DNA of 36,892 nt from Candidatus Woesearchaeota archaeon. GTDB taxonomy: Archaea; Nanobdellota; Nanobdellia; Woesearchaeales; JACPBV01. The translations under genes and the position numbers were made by a program. How positions within the stretch are numbered: position 1 is the stretch's first letter; each line of letters begins with the position of its first letter. Location of the stretch: the NCBI GenBank assembly GCA_019323195.1, contig JAHWHQ010000039.1, positions 1 to 36,892 on the forward strand. The letters are read 5' to 3'. Below, one piece after another: positions 8,126-14,727 of this stretch. The notes below the pieces were generated by a model. The model made no database searches. It saw nothing but the letters and a program-made list of their open reading frames with translations, and was not told the origin of the DNA.

Positions 8126-8153
8126 GCTTTATCCATAAAATAAAGGTAGTCAT
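8126..8153. repeat. Degenerate end of the R1/R3 palindrome family
   Basis: GCTTTATCCATAAAATAAAG at 8126-8145, continuing GTAGTCAT, resembles the left end of R3 (6102-6129) with a few substitutions. It appears to be a fragment or decayed copy in the divergent promoter region. Confidence 0.5.
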
Positions 8154-8223
8154 AAGGTTTTTTCCTAGCTATCATACCCGCTTTTTATCCCTTATTAACT
8201 TTTATAAATTTTATATAGGGAAT

Positions 8224-8260
8224 GTTTATATAGTAGTCCTGCTTAATAATTACTAGGGGG
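8224..8260 (+). promoter_or_regulatory. Promoter and ribosome site of the surface-protein island
   Basis: GTTTATATAG (8224-8233) is a good TATA box 35-44 bp before the ATG. A second TATA-like run lies at 8201-8217. AGGGGG (8255-8260), 7 bases before the ATG at 8268, is the strongest ribosome site in the window and suggests high expression. Confidence 0.6.
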
Positions 8261-8267
8261 TGTCAAA

Positions 8268-9089
8268 ATGAAAAAACTAATAACCCTGTTAGCAACAGTT
8301 TTGTTGCTTTTAGTGCCATTGGCAATGTCAGACAGCGCTGACATAACAGTGACAGTAGGAAGCGCTGCGCCAGTAGTTGATTCTGTGTTTGTAGGTGATG
8401 CAAACCCGACAGCAGGGACTACAACCCAGATAACCATAACAACACAGATAACAGATACCAACGGTGTTGACGACATTACAGAGGTAAGCGCTGAATTTAC
8501 ATCAGGCAGCCCTGACAACGGCAACGATGTAACCCTGATGACAAGGAGTATTTGCACCGATGTAGACACAGACACGATAGAATGCAATGCCACCTATGAC
8601 ATGCAGTTCTATGACGAATATGATACATACGCCATAACAGTAACTGCAAAGGATGCAGCCGGCAATAACGACACTAACTCGGACACGTTCGATTACTCTG
8701 AACTTAGAGCGCTGGAATTGGACGTTTCAGCTATAGCCTTCGGAAGCATGACAGTAGGGCAGACAAAGGAAGTATTGGGGGATGAGACCTGGGGCAGCGG
8801 AACAGCCACTATCAAGAACCAGGGCAATTCAGTTATCGACGCAAAAATAAACGCCACTGACTTTACAGGATCGACAGACAGCTTTGGTGCAGAAGAGGCA
8901 GAAGCAAGGTTCGGTGCTCTAGAGTACAATGACCTTACAAATGAGGAAGAAATAGAATCAGGATTGAATCTTGCCTATGGCGCAAGTGTGCTTGAAAACG
9001 TGGATTTTAAGCTGACAATACCATTAGGAGCACTGCCTGAGACATATACTTCGCAGGTTAGGATAACAGCTGTTGCCAGCCTATCTTAG
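8268..9089 (+). CDS. Secreted surface protein with two Ig-like modules
   Basis: This 273-aa protein has a Sec signal peptide (MKKLITLLATVLLLLVPLAM, cut near SDSA). The N-terminal module (about 25-145) contains ITVTVGSAAPVVDSVFVG and DTNGVDDITEVSAEF. The C-terminal module (about 148-273) starts LELDVSAIAFGSMTVGQTKE and includes TIKNQGNSVIDAKI. Both modules recur in the next genes: the C-terminal one at the end of the 418-aa protein, and the N-terminal one in both the 418-aa and 615-aa proteins. There is no TM anchor. The strong promoter, strong ribosome site and the T-run after the stop suggest an abundant secreted subunit, perhaps S-layer-like, but this is inference. I cannot name a family. 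Confidence 0.85.
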   Translation: MKKLITLLATVLLLLVPLAMSDSADITVTVGSAAPVVDSVFVGDANPTAGTTTQITITTQITDTNGVDDITEVSAEFTSGSPDNGNDVTLMTRSICTDVDTDTIECNATYDMQFYDEYDTYAITVTAKDAAGNNDTNSDTFDYSELRALELDVSAIAFGSMTVGQTKEVLGDETWGSGTATIKNQGNSVIDAKINATDFTGSTDSFGAEEAEARFGALEYNDLTNEEEIESGLNLAYGASVLENVDFKLTIPLGALPETYTSQVRITAVASLS

Positions 9090-9091
9090 GA

Positions 9092-9115
9092 TTTTTTTAT
9101 ATTTTTTATTTTTTT
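9092..9115 (+). terminator. T-rich terminator after the first surface gene
   Basis: Runs of seven, six and seven T (ATTTTTTTATATTTTTTATT, then TTTTT) directly follow the stop at 9089. Oligo-T tracts are the usual intrinsic terminators in archaea. The 3' end, TTTTTTTAAAAT, could also serve as a TATA region for the gene at 9140. Confidence 0.6.
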
Positions 9116-9139
9116 AAAATATCAGTCAAAGGAAAGGAA

Positions 9140-10024
9140 ATGAAGCTAAGAAACATATTATTTGTAGAAATATTACTAGTTTCTTTAGTCCTACTTATAA
9201 TGAATTCTTTGCTGGCCTATGGTGCCGGCTTAGGTGTTGCCCCTGCAACATTAAGGTTTGAGAACGCATTAAAAGGGGCAGAGACCGAGAAGCAGGTATC
9301 TATCCAGAACCCGTCAGAACAGAAGATTGTCGTTTCAGTGTCTGTAAGCGGGGAGTTAAGCAGCTGGGTTGAGTTTTCCCCTCCTGGAAAGACAGAGGTT
9401 CCTGCCGGAGGCGATGCTAAGGTTACAGTAAAGCTCACCCCTCCAAAGGATATGCCTGACGGCGAATACCTTGGTTATATACATGCCACTGTTGAAAAGA
9501 CAGAGGATCTTGAAGGTACTGGGATGGGCCTTTTTCCAGGGGTTGATTCAACAATAATCGCGGAAATAACCGACAAGGAGATAATAGGCGGCAAGGTTCA
9601 AAGGATCCTTACAAAGGATGAGGAGTACGGCACTCCTGTAAGGTTCACGCTTGGCTTTACCAACACAGGAAACGTCCCTGAAGGCCCTGACGTCAGGGTA
9701 GAGATAATAAAGCGCGGTACAGGCATTATAGATACTATTGAAAAAACAATGGAAGATGCAAAGCCCGGCCAGAGCAGGGATTATGAGGTCCTCTGGGATA
9801 CCAATGGCAGGGAAAAGAATGTTTATTACAGGGCTGACGTCACTGTTCTGCTTAATGATGAGGTATTGGAGAAAAAAGAAGACATAGGATTTAGGGTCCT
9901 TGAAAAAGGTGGTTTAGATGTTGAAAAGGAGCCTTCAAGGATAGGTACAGGGATGGTCATTATAGCGGTCATCCTTATTGCAGGGATTGCTCTCTACTAT
10001 GTCATCACCAAAAGGAAGGAATAA
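9140..10024 (+). CDS. Type I membrane-anchored protein with Ig-like ectodomain
   Basis: The 294-aa protein has an N-terminal signal sequence (hydrophobic residues 6-26, ending LLAYGAG). An ectodomain of two beta-sandwich segments follows. The first, GVAPATLRFENALKGAETEK through VTVKLTPP, resembles archaeal NEW3/COG1470-type domains. The second, FTLGFTNTGNVPEGPDV through FRVLEKGG, has the look of a CARDB-like module. A single C-terminal TM helix (about 269-289, GTGMVIIAVILIAGIALYYV) ends in the basic tail ITKRKE, so the bulk faces outside. The ribosome site AAGGAAAGGAA supports the start. It probably anchors or assembles partner surface proteins encoded around it; that role is inference. Confidence 0.85.
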   Translation: MKLRNILFVEILLVSLVLLIMNSLLAYGAGLGVAPATLRFENALKGAETEKQVSIQNPSEQKIVVSVSVSGELSSWVEFSPPGKTEVPAGGDAKVTVKLTPPKDMPDGEYLGYIHATVEKTEDLEGTGMGLFPGVDSTIIAEITDKEIIGGKVQRILTKDEEYGTPVRFTLGFTNTGNVPEGPDVRVEIIKRGTGIIDTIEKTMEDAKPGQSRDYEVLWDTNGREKNVYYRADVTVLLNDEVLEKKEDIGFRVLEKGGLDVEKEPSRIGTGMVIIAVILIAGIALYYVITKRKE

Positions 10025-11252
10025 AATAATTTTATTTTTTATAGAGTTTTTGTTATTTTCTGGAATAGTATGCGCTTTTACTCTGGAATTTGATCCAGGA
10101 TGGAACCTTAAGTCCATACCTGTAGATATTCCGGACAAGACGCCTGCCTGGCTTTGCGGGCAGGTAAACTGCTCCTCTATCCTTGCCTATTACGGCGATA
10201 GATGGCTCTCTTACAACCCTAACAGGCGCCACCACATGAATACCCTGCATGAGATTAACGAGAGCATGGGGTTATGGGTCAATGTGGATAAGGCCCAGGA
10301 ACTTGACCTTGACGGCCAGCTAAGGGATATCTCCATAACCTACAATAAAGGATGGAATTTAGTAGGCTACCCTGGTCTTGCTCCTCAGGATATAGAAGAT
10401 ATCTATGATGTTTCCGAGGTAAGGTCTGTCCTGATGTTCAACAGGACATGGTCTGCCTACCCCTCTTCCGGCCTTGAAAGGCTCACTCCTGGCTTTGGCT
10501 ACTGGGTTGAGGCAAAAAAAGGCTTTGTGATAACCTACAATGCAGGTTCACCTCCTGTTATTGATATGGTTGAGATATTGCCTGACGATTCCCCTGATCC
10601 TGGCGTGCAGGTAATGCCTGTCATGGATGGTGTTAAGGAGGTAAGGGTCAATGCCCAGGTCACTGATGCAGACGGTGTTGATGACATACTTTCAGTAACA
10701 GCATTGACTCCTAAAGGCCTTCTGGAGCTGCCTAAGATGAATGATATTGACAGCGATACTGCAAACTATTCAGCAGTATTCTACATGGATTATTCCGACC
10801 CTGCCGGAGATTATCATGTTGAGGTGAACGCCTCTGACAGTCTTGTGACTGTAAGCTCGGATGCTGTTTTTGAATACCTTGAGCTGATAGGGCTTGAGCT
10901 TGACACATCCAATCTTAATTTCGGCCTTCTTCAGGCAGGAGGGACAGGAAACCTTGATGGTGATACTGATATGGGTACAGAGTCTCCTACAATAAAGAAT
11001 ACAGGGAATGCTGTCATCGATGTCGAGATATCAGGCCAGGACCTTACAGGAGATACAGGGACGATAACCGTCGACAACCTTAGGTACAGGTTTGATGAAG
11101 GCGAGTATAATGTCCTGACAGGAGACCCTTCAGCCATAGACCTTGACCTTTTGATAGATTCGGTCAATAAGGTGGATTTCGAGATTACAATACCCCCTGC
11201 AGTGCCTGCAGAGGATTATACAGGTTCAGTCACGATAACCGCAAAAAAATGA
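9999..11252 (+). CDS. Secreted protein with GWNL repeats and shared Ig-like modules
   Basis: I start this at the Met of MSSPKGRNKIILFFIEF, which gives a normal signal peptide cut near VCA-FT. An in-frame ATG at 9978 would add seven residues. Either start overlaps the end of the previous gene, so the two are translationally coupled. Two GWNL half-repeats occupy about residues 20-180: DPGWNLKSIPV with ESMGLWVNV, then NKGWNLVGYPG with GFGYWVEA. The same pair closes the 1609-aa protein. Residues from about 185 on hold the DADGVDDILSV module and the C-terminal LELDTSNLNFGLLQAGG module found in the gene at 8268. It has no TM anchor and several NxS/T sequons. Function is unknown. Confidence 0.82.
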   Translation: MSSPKGRNKIILFFIEFLLFSGIVCAFTLEFDPGWNLKSIPVDIPDKTPAWLCGQVNCSSILAYYGDRWLSYNPNRRHHMNTLHEINESMGLWVNVDKAQELDLDGQLRDISITYNKGWNLVGYPGLAPQDIEDIYDVSEVRSVLMFNRTWSAYPSSGLERLTPGFGYWVEAKKGFVITYNAGSPPVIDMVEILPDDSPDPGVQVMPVMDGVKEVRVNAQVTDADGVDDILSVTALTPKGLLELPKMNDIDSDTANYSAVFYMDYSDPAGDYHVEVNASDSLVTVSSDAVFEYLELIGLELDTSNLNFGLLQAGGTGNLDGDTDMGTESPTIKNTGNAVIDVEISGQDLTGDTGTITVDNLRYRFDEGEYNVLTGDPSAIDLDLLIDSVNKVDFEITIPPAVPAEDYTGSVTITAKK

Positions 11253-13096
11253 TGAAAAAGCTGGTATTATGGGCACTGGTTGCAATTTTTCTGTTTTCTT
11301 TTACATTGAACGCTGTCGATGACACTGACATGGTTGTAAGCGTAGGCAATGCAGTGCCTTCTGTCATAGATGTAAGGGTTAACATTGATGACAGCCCTGC
11401 AGAGGGCTTCCAGGTGAACAAGACAGGCAGCATAAGGGAGGTTGTAGTTAATGCGACGGTTGACGAGCTGAACGGCCTGGACCAGCTGGAATATGTAAGG
11501 GCGGTTATTAAAGGTCCTAGCGTGGTAGAGGAAAGCCCTTTGGCACTGGTAAATATGATCAATCTGAGCCCGACAAGAGGGGTATATAACGGCAGCTTTG
11601 TTCTTGATGGCAATGATCTTATCGGCAATTATACTGTAAATGTGACTGTAAGCGATCTCTTAAGCCTGGACTGGGACAGTATAGTCATAGGGTATGACGG
11701 TGATGAAGGCATTATAGTATATTTCAACAGCCCTGAGAACAATTCCCTGCTGAAAGGCGAGCTTTACCTGATGGATGCCAGCACTCCAAGCCCTGGCATT
11801 GTAAGCGCTGAGTTTGGCCTTACCTGGGCGGATTCAGAAGATGACCAGCCTTTTTGCAATACAACATATCAGTTTAATCCCTTATGTGAAAATGATACGC
11901 CCAGTAATGAGTTCACCTGCTTAGCAGATTTTAGCCAGGATTACCTTCTTCCGATGGACACCTATATCTGCCTGAGGGCGCAGCTGTTTGACAGCGAGGG
12001 GAACAACGGCACAGAATACTACATAGCTGAATTTGATAATATACCGCCTGGGGATATTGGGGATCTGGCATTAAGCCCTACCTCTCTGAACGGCGAGCTT
12101 CAGTTAAGCTGGACAGCGCCTGGGGACAACGGCATGACCCACCTTCCTGTAAGCGATTATATAATGAAGGTCTCAACATATCCGATAACGACAGAGGAGG
12201 AGTTTAATGATGCGCAGGATGTTGAAGGTTCATGTAATGTTATAACCCCTGCCTCTCCTGGGTCAACGCAGTCATGCATCCAGGATGATGGCGATTTTCC
12301 TGGATACGCCCCGAACAGCAGCACTGTTTACTATTACTCCATAAAATCAGTAGATAATGCAGGCCAGAACTCCAGCATATCCAACTCACCAGGCTCAGTA
12401 GCCCCATACCACGACATAAGGGTGGACTCGATATCCTGCGTGAATGCAAAGAACAACTATGTATGCAACGACACAACAGCAGAGAACACCAACTATCTGT
12501 ATGATATTTTGAATGTAAGCGGTGATATAACAAATGCAGGCAACCTGGATGAGACGGTGAATGTGGACCTGGAATTACTAGGTTCTTCAGTTGTTGACAG
12601 CAGACAGGAACTGATACCAATGGGGCAGAGGGAGGTAAGCGGCCTAGAATGGGAAGCAGACCAGACAGGCTACCAGGGTTTAAGGCTCAAGACACTAAAT
12701 AGCTGGAAAGATCATAAATGGTTTAGGGTTTGGTCTATCAAAGATTACATAAATCTTGTATGGTACAGTGATACAGAACTTCCTTCCTATAATGAACCAG
12801 CCAATACAGATTTTTATGTGGCTTTTTGGATAAACAACATTAATCCTAGTGCTGATTATTATGACATACCAATAGAGCTTAAGATAAATACAACCTTTTC
12901 CATAGACTCATCAGGTCCAGGCGACTGCGGGACTAATACAAAATGTTATATTGATGTTATGATGAGTCAGTCAGGGGAGGTTTATCACTATTGGTATGTC
13001 AATGGACTACCTGCAGGTGTTTATAATGTAACTGTAGATGCAGGGGAGCACCCTCTGGATCAAACACAACTTACAAGAATAGTAACAGTCTCGTAA
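11249..13096 (+). CDS. Secreted multidomain surface protein with fibronectin type III-like domain
   Basis: The 615-aa protein begins with the signal peptide MMKKLVLWALVAIFLFSFTL. The first ATG overlaps the previous stop (ATGATGA), so the genes are coupled. Residues about 23-150 repeat the N-terminal module of the gene at 8268 (MVVSVGNAVPSVIDVRV). A segment with paired Cys follows (PFCNTTYQFNPLCEND). A fibronectin type III-like domain comes next, at about 268-380 (PPGDIGDLALSPTSLNGELQ, then LSWTAPGDNG). The C-terminal third has CARDB-like character (YDILNVSGDITNAGNLDETV). It has no TM anchor and many sequons. The last 400 bp are more AT-rich than the start. Confidence 0.83.
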   Translation: MMKKLVLWALVAIFLFSFTLNAVDDTDMVVSVGNAVPSVIDVRVNIDDSPAEGFQVNKTGSIREVVVNATVDELNGLDQLEYVRAVIKGPSVVEESPLALVNMINLSPTRGVYNGSFVLDGNDLIGNYTVNVTVSDLLSLDWDSIVIGYDGDEGIIVYFNSPENNSLLKGELYLMDASTPSPGIVSAEFGLTWADSEDDQPFCNTTYQFNPLCENDTPSNEFTCLADFSQDYLLPMDTYICLRAQLFDSEGNNGTEYYIAEFDNIPPGDIGDLALSPTSLNGELQLSWTAPGDNGMTHLPVSDYIMKVSTYPITTEEEFNDAQDVEGSCNVITPASPGSTQSCIQDDGDFPGYAPNSSTVYYYSIKSVDNAGQNSSISNSPGSVAPYHDIRVDSISCVNAKNNYVCNDTTAENTNYLYDILNVSGDITNAGNLDETVNVDLELLGSSVVDSRQELIPMGQREVSGLEWEADQTGYQGLRLKTLNSWKDHKWFRVWSIKDYINLVWYSDTELPSYNEPANTDFYVAFWINNINPSADYYDIPIELKINTTFSIDSSGPGDCGTNTKCYIDVMMSQSGEVYHYWYVNGLPAGVYNVTVDAGEHPLDQTQLTRIVTVS

Positions 13097-13097
13097 A

Positions 13098-13607
13098 ATG
13101 AACAAGAAAATTATTTTATTATTTGTGCTGATTTTGCTTTTTGCATATTCTGTAGAAGCTAAATGTAATTTGAGCTTTTCTTTTTTTCCGGTTTTTATGA
13201 ATAATACTCCCTCCTGCTCAAATCTAAACAGGATTGAGATTAAGGACAACAGCTGTAAGCCTTTCCCACCGCCAGGAAATTGTTGGGGGGATTATGAGAA
13301 GGCAGAAATCCTATTAGAACAAAACATCCACACATCAGATGAACTAGATGGGGATTTGAGGAAAGATATTAATTATATACTCTGGAAGCCGGTTGTTTGT
13401 GAAGAAGAAGGCATCTACAATGTCAGCATAATCTTATCCAACAGCGTATCTTCCTGCAAAGAAACAATAACCTTAAACCTTATTTCTGAACCTGATAATT
13501 ACAATTTCCCCATACTAAACCTTAATTTTCTGCTTATAAGCTTCCTGTTTATCATTCTATTAATAGCCATTATAGCCTCTATCTCTTTTGTTTTCAGAAA
13601 GAAATAA
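13098..13607 (+). CDS. Small type I membrane protein with Cys-rich PPPGNCW domain
   Basis: The 169-aa protein has a signal peptide (MNKKIILLFVLILLFAYSVEA, ending near residue 21). The ectodomain has six Cys, including NRIEIKDNSCKPFPPPGNCW and VSSCKETITL. The C-terminal TM helix spans about 143-164 (LLISFLFIILLIAIIASISF) and is followed by RKK. The ectodomain matches the N-terminal domain of the 1514-aa protein at 22434, which has RINIKDESCSVLPPPGNCW, so the two are paralogous modules. It starts 1 bp after the previous stop. Function is unknown; it may be a membrane-tethered version of the adhesin's first domain. Confidence 0.8.
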   Translation: MNKKIILLFVLILLFAYSVEAKCNLSFSFFPVFMNNTPSCSNLNRIEIKDNSCKPFPPPGNCWGDYEKAEILLEQNIHTSDELDGDLRKDINYILWKPVVCEEEGIYNVSIILSNSVSSCKETITLNLISEPDNYNFPILNLNFLLISFLFIILLIAIIASISFVFRKK

Positions 13608-13638
13608 TTAGATATCTACCGTCTAAAAAAAGGGGAAG

Positions 13639-13667
13639 TTTTAAATAGTAATATATCATTACTATTT
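13639..13667 (+). promoter_or_regulatory. Internal promoter with overlapping palindromic operator
   Basis: TTTTAAATA (13639-13647) is a TATA box. It overlaps a perfect 10-bp inverted repeat, AAATAGTAAT (13643-13652) and ATTACTATTT (13658-13667), with a 5-bp spacer. A repressor bound there would block TBP, so the second half of the island may be controlled separately. Confidence 0.5.
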
Positions 13668-13693
13668 ATTATAAGGAAATTGGGGGGTTTATA

Positions 13694-14326
13694 ATTAAAA
13701 AAGAAGCTAAGATTAGGGTTATTTCTGTACTTATCATACTGATAGCTATGGCAATAATTGTAATAGCTGCCAATGAGGGTTTTGTCAGGAAAAATATAAT
13801 ACCTTATAATATTGTAATAAAAGAGCAGAAAATAATGATTGTTCCTGGAATAATAGTAGAGCAGGTTAAAAAGATAGAAAAACCAGTTCTTGCTGAAGCA
13901 ATTAATGGTAAATCAATAAATTCCCCTAAAGTTCAACAATATATAAAATGGCATAATGATTTTTCTTCATTAGAGTTTGAAAAAATAGAACAGATTAAAA
14001 AAACAGAAAAGAAAATTTCCAGACCTATGCTGGTAGGGAATTCTAATCACGAATTAAAAGGCTTTGAAATTGAGAATAAGAAATATGCTTTTGACCTAAT
14101 AGCATGTGACAGGGAAACCGACAGCTGTGAATTCAAAGTAAACGGTATAAGAACAGGCAAAATACATCTAAATAAGGATGATGGTCCAATAGCATTCAAT
14201 ATTGATGAAAACTACAAAGTAAAGGTAAATTCAATTAAGTACAATATTTGTGATCCTGATGTACCTATATGTGACAAGAGATATGAGGCATATGATTTGG
14301 TTGAGCTAGAGGTGGTCAGGGAATGA
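13694..14326 (+). CDS. Membrane-anchored exported protein, probably starting at ATT
   Basis: I extend this gene to an ATT codon at 13694. The purine-rich TGGGGGG sits at the right distance before it. The extension gives a normal signal anchor: a basic KKEAKIR, then the hydrophobic VISVLIILIAMAIIVIAA. The first ATG (13748) would cut that helix in half and lose the basic residues. The outer domain (about 190 aa) has four Cys in two CxxxxC-like patterns (CDRETDSCEF and ICDPDVPICDK) and no recognisable family. AT content is high. ATT may be a genuine rare start, a mutated ATG, or a sequencing error. The ATG at 13748 is the conservative alternative. Confidence 0.65.
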   Translation: MKKEAKIRVISVLIILIAMAIIVIAANEGFVRKNIIPYNIVIKEQKIMIVPGIIVEQVKKIEKPVLAEAINGKSINSPKVQQYIKWHNDFSSLEFEKIEQIKKTEKKISRPMLVGNSNHELKGFEIENKKYAFDLIACDRETDSCEFKVNGIRTGKIHLNKDDGPIAFNIDENYKVKVNSIKYNICDPDVPICDKRYEAYDLVELEVVRE

Positions 14327-14367
14327 GATACAAAAGAAATAAGGAGAAAACTAAGAGGTGATTTGGT

Positions 14368-14688
14368 ATGAAAATAAAAGAAAAATTAAATATAAAAAAA
14401 ATTTTGGTTTTTGTAGTCTTGTCTGTTTTTTGGTGGTTTGTTCTAGTATTAATAGGTTCTAGATTAAAGATCTTACCTTGTTATTCACCTTCCCAGTCCA
14501 AATGGTTTAAATGTTTTTTACATGGTATTACAATAACAAAAATGCCCTTAATCTACTTTAATAGCCTTGTTCTAGAGAGGATATATCTAGTTTTTTATCA
14601 TATTTTTATTCCTATTTCATTATCCCTAATATCTATATTTCTGTATAAGATGTTAAGTACACATATTAAATCTAAGAACCCTGATTAA
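14368..14688 (+). CDS. Small membrane protein, two TM helices
   Basis: The 106-aa protein has a basic N-terminus (MKIKEKLNIKK), a TM helix at about 12-31 (ILVFVVLSVFWWFVLVLIG) and an intervening loop with two Cys (LPCYSPSQSKWFKCF). A second TM helix lies at about 75-95 (YHIFIPISLSLISIFLY), followed by a polar tail. The ribosome site AGAGGTGATTTGGT precedes the ATG. I do not recognise a family. It lies between the exported protein and the papain-like protein and is strongly AT-rich like both, so it may be a membrane partner of one of them. Confidence 0.7.
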   Translation: MKIKEKLNIKKILVFVVLSVFWWFVLVLIGSRLKILPCYSPSQSKWFKCFLHGITITKMPLIYFNSLVLERIYLVFYHIFIPISLSLISIFLYKMLSTHIKSKNPD

Positions 14689-14727
14689 TAGTTAAAGAAT
14701 CATTAATAAGACTGTAGTATATGGAAA

